A program made the translations under genes and the position numbers. A stretch of 49,274 nucleotides of DNA, from contig JAEZTL010000020.1 of NCBI GenBank assembly GCA_023421395.1, positions 1 through 49,274 on the forward strand, read 5' to 3'. Shown here one piece after another: positions 15,039-23,008 of this stretch. This DNA is from Bacillota bacterium. GTDB lineage: Bacteria; Bacillota; Clostridia; Christensenellales; Aristaeellaceae. How positions within the stretch are numbered: position 1 is the stretch's first letter; every line of letters starts with the position of its first letter. The notes under the pieces are model-generated. The model had not been told where the DNA came from. It did not search any database and worked only from the letters and a program-made list of their open reading frames with translations.

Positions 15039-17078
15039 CTACTGCTGCGCGATCTGATTCGGCGCGTAGAATACGTAGGAACCCTTGCCGCTGTACTTGG
15101 CGGAATACATCGCCTGATCGGCCTTTTCAAGCAGCGTTTCGTAACGGGAGCCATCCTGCGGGAAGCGGGCGACGCCCACCGAAACCGAGACAGGCATGCG
15201 CTCCGAGCGGATGGAAAACCCCTGCCGCATCACGGAGATCAGCCGCTCCACGTTGCCAATGATGCCCTCGTCGGAGCGCACCCGGTCGAGATATACGACG
15301 AACTCGTCGCCGCCGATGCGCCCGGCGATATCCGTCTCCCGGATGTTGGCGTGTACGGCCTGCCCGATCTTGCGCAGCACGTCGTCGCCATAGCCATGTC
15401 CGCGGCTGTCGTTAATTTCCTTGAAGTCGTCGATGTCGATATAGAGCAGCGCGCCGGCCACTTCGTCGCCCTCCATCAGCCGCTGCTTGATGCAGCGTTC
15501 GGTTTCGACGCGGTTGAGAAGGCCGGTCAGCACGTCCCGCGTAGCCTGCTCCCTGAGGCGGCAGGTTTCGCGCACCGCCTGATCGATGTTGGTGAGCTTG
15601 CCCAGCGCGCGCGTGCACCGGTAAGGCGTCTCGACCGACCACAGCGTGCGGATCACAGCCTCGTACCATTCGTACCATCCGCGCTTGGTGAGCAGCCTCA
15701 GGTCGATCTTGATGGTCGGCGCCTCCGCCGAAGCAGCCCGGATGGCGCTTTCGAGCGTCTCCCGGTCACCGGGATACAGGTACCGGCTCACCCCTTCGCC
15801 GCGCAGCGCGGCTTCCACCACCGTCTCCCCGTCGAAATGGTCCGAAAATCGTCCGGAGAAGGTCAGCGCGTCTTTTTCGCAGTCAAAGTCAATCAGCACC
15901 TCGCCCGACAACGACGCATAAGTCTTGTACTGCTCGCGCTCGTGCTCCAGCAACTTGAGTGCGCGGGGCGAGAGCTGCTCTGCCGGTTCGTCGGGCACAT
16001 CCCCCTGTGCGGAATCGCCGTATTGCGCCATTTCATCCAGCGCGCTCTTAAGGCGAGCTTCAATCAGATTGAGCGTGGCCAGCAGTTTCGGGCTGAACGC
16101 GCCGCAGTCGCCCGCTTCGATCATGCCCAGCGCCTGCTCATGGGTAAAGGGTGGCTTGTACACGCGCTCGCTGGTCAGCGCCTCATAGACGTCCGCCAGC
16201 GCCACGATCTGCGCCCAGATGGGGATCTCGTCCCCCGCGATGCCCCCAGGGTAGCCGTTGCCGTCCCACCGCTCATGGTGGCCCAGGCAGATGTCACGGC
16301 AGTAGGCGAAGAATCGTTCGCCACCCGTCGCCGAGATGCGTTCGATGACCTGCGCGCCGTAGAGTGTGTGGCGCTTCATGATCTCGAATTCCTCATCGCT
16401 GAGGCGGCCGGGCTTGTTCAGGATGGATTCCGGCACCGCGATCATCCCCACGTCATGCAGCGCGGATGCGCACACGATGTCGTCGATCATGGTGTCCGTC
16501 AGGTTATAATCCACATAGTGCTTGGAGAGCGCCTGGCACAGAAACCTTGTCGCCAGCGAAATTCTGCGGGTGTGCTGCGCGGTCTCACCGCTGCGAAATT
16601 CCACAATTGTGGACAGCGCCTCGATGGCGTACCGGTTGGCCCTGCGGATTTCATGGGTCCTGGCCTCCACCAGCGCTTCCACGCTGACACGCTCGCGCTC
16701 GCATTCCGCAAGGCGCAGTGCCCGACGCTTGACGATCTCCGCGTTGAAGGGCTGTTCGACAAAATCCGAAACGCCGAGCCGGAGCGCCGCCGCGGCCTTT
16801 TCGGGGGATAAACCGGAGGCGATCATCATCACCGGAACGCCGGGCAGGTATCCCCGCGCGTGCATCTCCCGCAGCATCTGAAAGCCATCCGTCCCCGGCA
16901 GGTTGATATCCAAAAAAACCAGCGCGATCCGCTCTTTGTTGCGCTCAAAGAGGTTCAGCGCCTCAGGCGCGTCACCTGCTTCCAGCGAATCAAAGCGTTC
17001 GCGAAACATATCTCGCAGGATTGCCCGGTTATGCTCAACGTCATCCACGATGAGCAGCGCGGGCGCATCAGCGCCCAT
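15039..17078 (-). CDS. Receiver-HD-GYP-(PAS-like)-GGDEF cyclic-di-GMP signalling protein
   Basis: Predicted to both break down and make cyclic-di-GMP. A receiver domain (about 5-125) has the acidic VDD pair at 11-13 and phospho-acceptor D57. The usual KPF lysine is Gln (EQPF, Q109), so classic phospho-switching may be altered. An HD-GYP phosphodiesterase domain (about 150-340) keeps HD at 208-209 and HHERWDGNGYP at 267-277. A PAS-like stretch (about 385-500) links to a GGDEF domain. That domain has intact GGDEF near residue 588 and the inhibitory I-site RETD five residues before it. ATG at 17078 follows AGGGGGTG; a start 19 codons upstream is possible. No partner histidine kinase is adjacent. 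Confidence 0.88.
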   Translation of the reverse strand: MGADAPALLIVDDVEHNRAILRDMFRERFDSLEAGDAPEALNLFERNKERIALVFLDINLPGTDGFQMLREMHARGYLPGVPVMMIASGLSPEKAAAALRLGVSDFVEQPFNAEIVKRRALRLAECERERVSVEALVEARTHEIRRANRYAIEALSTIVEFRSGETAQHTRRISLATRFLCQALSKHYVDYNLTDTMIDDIVCASALHDVGMIAVPESILNKPGRLSDEEFEIMKRHTLYGAQVIERISATGGERFFAYCRDICLGHHERWDGNGYPGGIAGDEIPIWAQIVALADVYEALTSERVYKPPFTHEQALGMIEAGDCGAFSPKLLATLNLIEARLKSALDEMAQYGDSAQGDVPDEPAEQLSPRALKLLEHEREQYKTYASLSGEVLIDFDCEKDALTFSGRFSDHFDGETVVEAALRGEGVSRYLYPGDRETLESAIRAASAEAPTIKIDLRLLTKRGWYEWYEAVIRTLWSVETPYRCTRALGKLTNIDQAVRETCRLREQATRDVLTGLLNRVETERCIKQRLMEGDEVAGALLYIDIDDFKEINDSRGHGYGDDVLRKIGQAVHANIRETDIAGRIGGDEFVVYLDRVRSDEGIIGNVERLISVMRQGFSIRSERMPVSVSVGVARFPQDGSRYETLLEKADQAMYSAKYSGKGSYVFYAPNQIAQQ

Positions 17079-17347
17079 CGACGACACCCCCTGTGCCAAA
17101 CCGCGCCGCAACGCCCGAGGGCATGATGACGGCACCCGGTTTCCAATGTATGGGTTGGTGATTGATCATATCTATATTACCACTTAACGAACGGGAAGTG
17201 TTGATCTTTGAATAAATTTTAACCAGGAAAATTACCGAATGCATTCTTTTTGCAGAAAAAACACCGGTTTCCCGAACCCTCAGCCTTGAACCGACCCGGG
17301 GAAACCCACGAAAGGCTTCCATTCGCGCAGGCGGTAGCGGCCCGCGC

Positions 17348-18421
17348 CTACCGGCCCATGGTAAAAAAGCGCCGGAACCTTGCCCACAGGGTGCTGAGCG
17401 GCCGCATCACGCGCATCAGCGGCGCTCTCAGGCGATCCTCTCCGTCCAGGTATCTGACCAGTTCCGCGCCCGTACCCTCGCGCATCAACGCGTCCGCCCT
17501 GCCGGGGTAACCATCCTTTAGGCGCTCCATCGCCGCCCGGAATTCCGGGTTGGCGAGGATCCTGTCCACGTATGCGCCCTTTTCCTCAAGGGTCCATGGA
17601 CCGCTGCGGATAGAAGCGACGCACAGTCTGGCCGCGTCGACGTAACGCTTGTCGATCATGCGCGCCATCGCCTCGCTCATCCATCCGCACGTTTCCATGC
17701 GCTCGCGGATGGCGCGGTTGACTTCGATGTGGGTAAGGAAGAGGTCCGGGTCCACCTGCTTTGTGATGCCGCGGACCGCGTAGCGGACGTAGAAATAGTC
17801 GCTGTCGTCAATGATCTCAAGAGTCATCGCGCGCTCCAGGATCTCGGTGACGAAGATCACGTCGCCGCGCATTTTGATCTTTTCCCGGTAGCGCAGATCC
17901 TCCAGCAGCGCGCGCTTAAACAGCTTGGCGTAGAGGGTGCCGATGCGGTTTTTGCCATACAGTTCCGGCAGTGCCGCGCAAAAATCCGCCCTCGAAACGA
18001 AGACCGGGGGTACGTGGGGCACGTTCCAGACCTGACGCATCGTGCGCTCGCTGAGGGAGACGTACCGGGCGAGCACCATGTCGGCGTCGTTTTTTTTCTG
18101 GGCGTCCACCATGTGCTTCAGGTAGTTCGGACCGACGAAATCGTCCGGGTCCACAAAGGCGATAAACCGCCCGGAAGCGCGCGCGATCCCCTCGTTTCGG
18201 GCTTTCCCCACGCCGCCGTTGGCCTGATGCAACGGAACAAAGCGCGCATCCTCCCGCGAGAAGCGATCGATCACCGCGCCGCAGCCGTCGGGTGAACCGT
18301 CATCCACGAGGATCGCCTCGAAATCGGAAAACGTCTGCGCCTGAAGCGATCGCAGGCAGCGCTCCAGATAGGGCTCCACATTGTAGATGGGCAGGATGAC
18401 GCTTACTGCTGGCGCGCTCAT
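17348..18421 (-). CDS. Family 2 glycosyltransferase
   Basis: GT-A fold glycosyltransferase that moves a sugar from a nucleotide sugar to an unknown acceptor, probably in cell-surface polysaccharide synthesis. The N-terminus VSVILPIYNVEPYLERCLRS, the nucleotide-binding ILVDDGSPDG near 37-46 and the DPDD metal-binding motif near 93 are clear. A C-terminal helical part (about 240-357) resembles CDP-glycerol/teichoic-type or exopolysaccharide GT2 proteins, without a clear substrate. ATG at 18421 follows GAGGAG at five bases, giving 357 residues. No membrane helix is visible. It is divergent from a second, shorter GT2 gene. Confidence 0.88.
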   Translation of the reverse strand: MSAPAVSVILPIYNVEPYLERCLRSLQAQTFSDFEAILVDDGSPDGCGAVIDRFSREDARFVPLHQANGGVGKARNEGIARASGRFIAFVDPDDFVGPNYLKHMVDAQKKNDADMVLARYVSLSERTMRQVWNVPHVPPVFVSRADFCAALPELYGKNRIGTLYAKLFKRALLEDLRYREKIKMRGDVIFVTEILERAMTLEIIDDSDYFYVRYAVRGITKQVDPDLFLTHIEVNRAIRERMETCGWMSEAMARMIDKRYVDAARLCVASIRSGPWTLEEKGAYVDRILANPEFRAAMERLKDGYPGRADALMREGTGAELVRYLDGEDRLRAPLMRVMRPLSTLWARFRRFFTMGR

Positions 18422-18488
18422 GGGGCCTCCTCGTGCATCGCCCCGCGCGGGACACGCCACAAAGCCCGCCCTCGCGCCGGTTTTTCTT

Positions 18489-18517
18489 ATTATAGCACAC
18501 GGCCTTGCCGCGCGCAA
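18489..18517 (-). promoter_or_regulatory. Promoter of the leftward glycosyltransferase gene
   Basis: On the minus strand TTGCGC (18517-18512) and TATAAT (18494-18489) are spaced 17 bp. Confidence 0.65.
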
Positions 18518-18522
18518 TCGCC

Positions 18523-18551
18523 TTGAAGCGAGGCGCGCCTTCTGGTATAAT
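18523..18551 (+). promoter_or_regulatory. Promoter of the rightward glycosyltransferase gene
   Basis: TTGAAG (18523-18528) and TATAAT (18546-18551) are spaced 17 bp, 35 bases before the ATG. It is back-to-back with the promoter of the leftward gene. Confidence 0.75.
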
Positions 18552-18586
18552 CACGGCATACGCAGAAAACCCGAAAAGAGGCTCGC

Positions 18587-19489
18587 ATGAATCCAAACGA
18601 TTTGATCAGCGTCGTGATCCCCACCTGCAGGCGGGACGCGCGCATCCTGAAGCGCGCGGTTCAGAGCGCGCTCAACCAAACCCACACGGCCATTGAGCTG
18701 ATCGTGGTGGACGACAGCCCCGAGGATTTTGCCGGACGCGACGAGGTCCGGCGGATGCTCGAGGGCCTGGGCGACAACCGCGTCCAGTACATCCGCCACG
18801 AGACGAACCAGGGCGCCTGCGCCGCCCGGAATACCGGCATCGCGCGCGCGCGCGCGGGCTTCCTGGCCTTTCTCGACGACGACGACGAGTGGCTCCCGGA
18901 TAAGCTGGAGAAACAGCTTCGGCTGATGAACGAACGGGGCGCGGATTATGCGCTGATCGGCTGCGGCTCGTGGACGGTGGATGACGCAACCGGTCTAAGG
19001 CGGCCGCGCAAGCCCTGGCCCGCGCGCGGCCGGGTGTTTGACCGGCTGATCCTGGAAAACTTCATCGGTTCAACCTCCTTTCCGCTGATGCGAAAATCCT
19101 GCCTCACGGACGTGGGGCCCTTTGACCCCCTCATGAAGTCCGCCCAGGATTACGAGCTCTGGCTGCGCATCGCGCGGAACTACCCGATGGACTTCGTGGA
19201 AGAGCCGCTGGCGCTCTACCACGTGGACGGCGGCGCGCGCATTTCCACCAACGTTCAGAGCCGCATTGAGGGGCTGGAGCGGTTGAACGAACTCCACCGG
19301 GACTATCTCCGGGCGCATCCCAGGGCGTTAAGCGCGCGGCTGGACAAGCTGGTGCCCCACTATGTCCGCGCCGGGCAGCGTGAGAAGGCGCGCCGCGCGT
19401 TTTTTCAGGCGCTAAGGCTGTCTCCGCTGGCCGCTCAGGAGCATCTTTCCGCGCTCAGATGCCTGCTCGGCAAACCATCCGTTCCATAA
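18587..19489 (+). CDS. Family 2 glycosyltransferase (short, soluble)
   Basis: GT-A fold glycosyltransferase of 300 residues. The N-terminus LISVVIPTCRRDARILKRAV is followed by IVVDDSPED, the NQGACAARNTGI loop and a Asp-rich LDDDDEW metal motif near residue 102. MKSAQDYELWLRIA near 185-198 carries the catalytic ED-type segment seen in many GT2 enzymes. The C-terminus is helical and TPR-like, without membrane helices. It is divergent from another GT2 gene, so both may work on one surface glycan, but no other polysaccharide gene is near. The substrate is unknown. Confidence 0.88.
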   Translation: MNPNDLISVVIPTCRRDARILKRAVQSALNQTHTAIELIVVDDSPEDFAGRDEVRRMLEGLGDNRVQYIRHETNQGACAARNTGIARARAGFLAFLDDDDEWLPDKLEKQLRLMNERGADYALIGCGSWTVDDATGLRRPRKPWPARGRVFDRLILENFIGSTSFPLMRKSCLTDVGPFDPLMKSAQDYELWLRIARNYPMDFVEEPLALYHVDGGARISTNVQSRIEGLERLNELHRDYLRAHPRALSARLDKLVPHYVRAGQREKARRAFFQALRLSPLAAQEHLSALRCLLGKPSVP

Positions 19490-19496
19490 CCGATAT

Positions 19497-19526
19497 GCAC
19501 CGCCGCCCCGAAAGGGGCGGCGGTGC
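19497..19526. terminator. Bidirectional hairpin between convergent genes
   Basis: A perfect 13-bp stem (19497-19509 and 19514-19526) has a GAAA loop. It separates the GT2 gene from convergent degV. It has no T-run, so the role is inferred from position. Confidence 0.5.
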
Positions 19527-19541
19527 GTGCATCTTCCGCTT

Positions 19542-20366
19542 TTACGCCTTCGCGAAGTAGGCCACCGCAACCGCGCCGGGGCCCGCGTGCGCGCCGACTA
19601 CGCTGCCCAGCCAGATGGCGGGCGCATCGACCCCCACCGCGTCGGAGAGCTCCGTAAGCGTCGTCAGATCCCCCGCGTGAGCGTAGGCCATCGGCAGGTT
19701 CAGGTCGATGGGCTCGCGAGCGACAAGCTGCGCCACCTTGCGGATGGCGGCGCGGGAGCCCCGCGCCTTGTCCACGCTGGTCACCACGCCGTCCCGCACC
19801 CGAATGATGGGCTTGAGCGACAGGATCGTGCCCAACGCGCCCGCCGCACCCGAAAGCCGTCCGCCCTTGACAAGGTATTTGAGCGTATCCAGCGCCGCAT
19901 AGACGCGCAGCCGATGCTTGAGCTTTTCCAAAATATCGCGGACTTGGCCGGCGGATTTGCCCGCATCCCTGAGCCGCACCGCCTGGCGCGCCAGGATCAG
20001 GTGGCCAATGGTGGCGGAGCCGCTGTCCACCACATAGACGTCGTCCCGCGCGGCCTGTGCCTTGGCCACCCAGGCGGACTGGCCCGTGCCGCTCAGGTGC
20101 GACGAGATGGTGATCACCAGGATCTCCTCATTGGGATGGCGCGCGAATTCCTCCAGAAAGTCCTGGGGCGTCACCATCGTGGTGGTGGGCGTCTGGGGAC
20201 TGGTTTTGAGTTTTTCAAAAAACTGCTCCCCGTTCAGATCCACCTTGTCCCGGTATCCCTCTTCCCCGAAGAACACCTTCAGAAGCATCACGGAAATGCC
20301 CAGCGAACGCGCTTCCTCCAGCGTCATATCGCAGGTGCTGTCGACGACGATGTGCATCCTCTTCAT
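19542..20366 (-). CDS. DegV-family fatty-acid-binding protein (FakB type)
   Basis: DegV proteins hold a fatty acid for phosphorylation by the kinase FakA, feeding host or free fatty acids into phospholipids. Family marks seen are VDSTCDM near residues 8-14, TTTMVTPQDF near 61-70, ISSHLSGTGQSAW near 87-99 and KYLVKGGRLSGAAG near 163-176. The length is 274 residues. The start overlaps the stop of the upstream marR gene by four bases (ATGA), so the two are made together. No fakA gene (DhaK-like) is in the window. The pairing suggests the MarR protein controls lipid uptake, but this is inference. Confidence 0.9.
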   Translation of the reverse strand: MKRMHIVVDSTCDMTLEEARSLGISVMLLKVFFGEEGYRDKVDLNGEQFFEKLKTSPQTPTTTMVTPQDFLEEFARHPNEEILVITISSHLSGTGQSAWVAKAQAARDDVYVVDSGSATIGHLILARQAVRLRDAGKSAGQVRDILEKLKHRLRVYAALDTLKYLVKGGRLSGAAGALGTILSLKPIIRVRDGVVTSVDKARGSRAAIRKVAQLVAREPIDLNLPMAYAHAGDLTTLTELSDAVGVDAPAIWLGSVVGAHAGPGAVAVAYFAKA

Positions 20367-20821
20367 CCCTTCACGGCGTATTGTTCAAAAAACTCCTTTA
20401 ATCGCTCCAACGCGAGGGTCAGTCTTTCGATGTCCTCCTCCTCCAGCGCCTGCTCCACGCCGCGGAGCATGTCGCGGTGGAAGGCCCGGTGCCGCTCGTT
20501 GGCCTCCCGGCCCAGCGCCGTGGGAAAGACGCGCACCACGCGCCGGTCGTCCGGGTCCGACCCGCGCGAGAGATAGCCCTTGCGGATCAGCGTCGTCACC
20601 GCCGTGGTCAGCGCCCCCACGGAGATGTTCAGAGCGCCCGCCACCGCGCTCATGGTATTCCGGCCCGTGGCCGTAAGCGCCGCCGCGGTTTCGATCACAT
20701 GCATCTCCCGTACGGACAGGCCCTTGCCCGGCCCCGCCAGCGCCCGCTCTTCCAGCGTCAGGATGCTGCCAAACGTCCCGACAAGAAACGCGTTCAGACG
20801 CTCCCGCTGCACCTCATTCAT
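20363..20821 (-). CDS. MarR-family transcriptional regulator, coupled to degV
   Basis: Winged-helix DNA-binding repressor of 152 residues. The helix-turn-helix region NTMSAVAGALNISVGALTTAV (about 55-75) and the wing KGYLSRGSDPDDRRVVRVFPT (about 81-101) are typical of MarR proteins. Helical ends form the dimer. The ATG is preceded by GAGGGG. A 25-bp AT-rich palindrome lies 20-45 bases upstream, the expected place of an autoregulatory operator. It overlaps degV by four bases. FabT, the MarR regulator of fatty acid synthesis, is a possible relative, but the palindrome does not match the FabT consensus that I know. Confidence 0.88.
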   Translation of the reverse strand: MNEVQRERLNAFLVGTFGSILTLEERALAGPGKGLSVREMHVIETAAALTATGRNTMSAVAGALNISVGALTTAVTTLIRKGYLSRGSDPDDRRVVRVFPTALGREANERHRAFHRDMLRGVEQALEEEDIERLTLALERLKEFFEQYAVKG

Positions 20822-20840
20822 GCCGGCCCCTCATTTCTTT

Positions 20841-20865
20841 TTAACTTAAAAATATTTTAAGTTAA
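20841..20865 (-). promoter_or_regulatory. Palindromic operator of the marR-degV operon
   Basis: A 25-bp inverted repeat, TTAACTTAAAA...TTTTAAGTTAA, has 11 of 12 paired positions around a central T. It stands out as AT-only in a GC-rich region, just upstream of marR. Its length and symmetry fit a MarR dimer. Confidence 0.7.
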
Positions 20866-20914
20866 AACCTTTTGGGGCGCCACGGTTTTTCGGCGCTATT
20901 CCGGTTAAGAACGT

Positions 20915-20949
20915 AAAAACGCGGCCCCGCTCGTTTGCGGAGGCCGCGT
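20915..20949 (-). terminator. Terminator of the spoVA operon
   Basis: Arms 20919-20926 and 20942-20949, with an inner 4-bp stem, are followed on the minus strand by five T (20919-20915 region). It lies 16 bases past the spoVAE stop. Confidence 0.75.
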
Positions 20950-20964
20950 GGATTCCCCGGGCGC

Positions 20965-21333
20965 CTACGGTTTCGCCGCGGGCTTGAAGATGATCGCGTT
21001 GAGAATTCCGAAGAGGATTGCCGTGGCGATTCCGGCGGCGGTATTGGTCAGCCCGCCGGTCAGCGCGCCGATGAGCCCAAAATCATGCACCGCGTCGATG
21101 GCGCCCATGGCCAGGGAGTACCCAAAGCCCGTCAGTGGAACGGTGGCGCCGGCGGCGGCAAAGTCCACCAGCGGTTTATACAGCCCCAGCGCGGTCAGGA
21201 TCGCGCCGGCCACCACGTAGAGCACCAGGATGCGGGCGCTGGTGAGCTGTGTCTTGAGTATCAACACCTCGCCGATGGCGCACAGCGCGCCGCCCACGAA
21301 AAACACCTTCACAAAAAGCCAGAACGTGTCCAT
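20965..21333 (-). CDS. spoVAE: Stage V sporulation protein AE (SpoVAEb type)
   Basis: Small integral membrane protein of the SpoVA complex, which moves Ca-dipicolinic acid into the forespore and out on germination. Residues 1-122 hold about four hydrophobic helices (VFFVGGALCAIGEVLI, ARILVLYVVAGAILTALG, VPLTGFGYSLAMGAI, GIATAILFGILNAIIF) with the family PLTGFG motif. ATG at 21333 shares one base with the spoVAD stop (TGATG), and GGAGG lies seven bases upstream. It is last in the operon, before a strong terminator. Confidence 0.93.
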   Translation of the reverse strand: MDTFWLFVKVFFVGGALCAIGEVLILKTQLTSARILVLYVVAGAILTALGLYKPLVDFAAAGATVPLTGFGYSLAMGAIDAVHDFGLIGALTGGLTNTAAGIATAILFGILNAIIFKPAAKP

Positions 21334-22340
21334 CACATCGCCTCCAGCGCGACCGCGTAGGATATCGAGGGGATGCTTTCCCCCTGCTGCGTGGTAGCGG
21401 GGCTGAGCATCGCGCCCGAGCCCAGTGCCAGGATCCGTTTGAAGGGCCCGGAAAGCATTGGCAGGAAGTGGGCCGACAGCACCGACGCGATGCAGCCGCA
21501 GCCGCTGCCGCCGGCGTGGGCGTCCTGCTCCGGCGCGTAGAGCGACGCGCCGCAGTCGCTGAGCCTGTCGGGGCGGATGGGCATGCCCCGCTCCGCCATC
21601 AGATCCATCAGAAGCTGCCGGCCGATGTTTCCCAGATCCCCGGTGACGATGTGGTCGTAATCATCCGGGCCGCGTCCCGTGTCCTCAAAGTGAGCGGTCA
21701 GCGTATCCGCCACCGCCGGGGCCATCGCCGCGCCCATGTGGTTGGCATCCTTGATCTGGTAATCCACAATGCGGCCCGGCGTGCCGTGGGTCAGGCGGCA
21801 CAGGCCCTGTTCGCCCCGCGTTACAAGCGCCGCGCCAGCGGCTGTGGCGGTCCACTGGGCGGAGGGCGGCCGCTGATTGCCCAGTTCCAGCGGAAAGCGG
21901 TACTGGCGCTCGGCCGCGCAAAAATGGCTGGAAGCGCCGCACACCGCCGTCTGCGCAAAATCCGCATTCACCAGCGCCCCCCCCAGCACGATGGACTCAA
22001 TGAACGTGGAACACGCGCCGTACAGCCCGAAAAACGGGATGCCCAGCGCCCGCGCGGCAAAACCGGAAGCGGTGATCTGATCCTGCAAATCCCCGGCGAG
22101 CATCAGATCGACGGCTTTCACCGTCATGCCTGCCTTGGAGGCGCACAATTCGACCGTCCGGCGCAGCATTTCGCTCTCCGCCTGCTCCCAGGAGGCCATG
22201 CCCAGAAGGTCGTCCGGCAGCACCACGTCAAAATCCAAGCCCAGCGGCCCCTGTCCCTCCTTGGGCCCCACGACGGCCGCGGCGGCGCGCAGCACGAGCC
22301 CGCTTTCGTACGCGAACGTCCGTCTGCCCGCGCGCCTCAC
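21333..22340 (-). CDS. spoVAD: Stage V sporulation protein AD
   Basis: Soluble thiolase-like SpoVA subunit that binds dipicolinic acid. Family motifs include FGLYGACSTFIES near residue 110, GASSHFCAAERQYRFPLELGNQR near 136-158 and DCGASLYAPEQDAHAGGSGCGC near 270. A GTG start at 22340 overlaps the spoVAC stop by four bases (GTGA). It gives an N-terminus MRRAGRRTF like other SpoVAD proteins, and 335 residues, close to the usual 338. The frame is open slightly further upstream. It is translationally coupled on both sides. Confidence 0.95.
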   Translation of the reverse strand: MRRAGRRTFAYESGLVLRAAAAVVGPKEGQGPLGLDFDVVLPDDLLGMASWEQAESEMLRRTVELCASKAGMTVKAVDLMLAGDLQDQITASGFAARALGIPFFGLYGACSTFIESIVLGGALVNADFAQTAVCGASSHFCAAERQYRFPLELGNQRPPSAQWTATAAGAALVTRGEQGLCRLTHGTPGRIVDYQIKDANHMGAAMAPAVADTLTAHFEDTGRGPDDYDHIVTGDLGNIGRQLLMDLMAERGMPIRPDRLSDCGASLYAPEQDAHAGGSGCGCIASVLSAHFLPMLSGPFKRILALGSGAMLSPATTQQGESIPSISYAVALEAM

Positions 22341-22795
22341 GAAAACCACCGTCCGGCCACATAGTAGATGACGCCGATGACGATGGACGCAGTCACGCCA
22401 TAGGCGATCACCGGCCCCGCCAGCAGGAACAGCTTCGCACCCAGGCCCAGCACCAGTCCCTCTCGCCGGAACTCCATCGCCGGCGCGGCGACGGAGTTGG
22501 CAAACCCGGTGATGGGCACGATGGAGCCCGCTCCCGCGTATTCACCGATCCGGTCGTAGACGCCCAGGCCCGTCAGCGTCGTGCCCAGAAACACCAGTAC
22601 CGACGGGGTGAAGGCGCCAAGCGCCAGCACGTTGAGCTTTAAAACCTCGCTGCCGAAGATCGTGATCGCCTGGCCGATCGAGCAGATCAGCCCACCCACC
22701 CAGAAAGCCCGGAGGCAGTCCCGGAGAAGGTTGCTGCCCGGCGTGCGTTGATCCACCAACTTCTTGTAGCGCTTGATCCTGTCGGCCTCGCTCAA
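22337..22795 (-). CDS. spoVAC: Stage V sporulation protein AC
   Basis: Membrane subunit of the SpoVA channel; in Bacillus SpoVAC behaves as a mechanosensitive channel that releases dipicolinic acid. The N-terminus SEADRIKRYKKLVDQRTPG is followed by helices beginning AFWVGGLICSIGQ, and the IVPITGFANSVAAPAMEFRREG segment is diagnostic. A TTG at 22795 is the best start. It overlaps the stop of the upstream small gene (TTGA), gives 152 residues as in other SpoVAC proteins, and removes a 65-residue low-complexity extension that belongs to another frame. Confidence 0.93.
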   Translation of the reverse strand: MSEADRIKRYKKLVDQRTPGSNLLRDCLRAFWVGGLICSIGQAITIFGSEVLKLNVLALGAFTPSVLVFLGTTLTGLGVYDRIGEYAGAGSIVPITGFANSVAAPAMEFRREGLVLGLGAKLFLLAGPVIAYGVTASIVIGVIYYVAGRWFS

Positions 22796-22947
22796 AGCGC
22801 CGTCCCCCCCGCGTACACCAGCACGGCATCCTGATACGCCCGTGCTTCGGGCCGGTTGAGAAGGATCAGCGTCAAAATCGCCGCGGCGATGAGCACCAGC
22901 GCCACCGCCGCCCATAGGGCCGGCTGCATTTTCCATCGATGCTGCAA
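22792..22947 (-). CDS. Unannotated 51-residue single-pass membrane protein leading the spoVA operon
   Basis: A TTG start at 22947 lies six bases after AAGGGGTG. An ATG six codons later (22929) is the alternative. The short basic N-terminus (QHRWK) is followed by one membrane helix (ALWAAVALVLIAAAILTLIL) and a 22-residue tail with the sequence NRPEARAYQDAVLVYAGG. The stop overlaps the spoVAC start (TTGA), so the two are coupled. I do not recognise the family. It could be a small SpoVA accessory protein. Its frame covers the region an automated call would give to an over-long spoVAC. Confidence 0.65.
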   Translation of the reverse strand: MQHRWKMQPALWAAVALVLIAAAILTLILLNRPEARAYQDAVLVYAGGTAL

Positions 22948-22978
22948 AATAAGCACCCCTTTGCGCGTTTTTCTCCCT

Positions 22979-23008
22979 CATTATGGGCAAACGCGCAAAG
23001 AAATATTA
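22979..23008 (-). promoter_or_regulatory. Possible sigma-G promoter of the spoVA operon
   Basis: On the minus strand TAATA (23008-23004) and CATAATG (22985-22979) are spaced 18 bp, against the known sigma-G pattern GHATR - 18 - CATNHTA (10 of 12 positions). It lies about 32 bases before the TTG start. spoVA is a sigma-G operon in Bacillus. Confidence 0.45.

Noticed and set aside
15021..16811. 596-codon rightward open frame opposite the c-di-GMP protein
   Set aside because: Antisense shadow of a gene with intact HD-GYP and GGDEF motifs.
20841..20865. FabT or FapR binding site
   Set aside because: The palindrome does not fit the FabT (TTTGA-N-TCAAA type) or FapR consensus as I know them; kept only as a MarR operator candidate.
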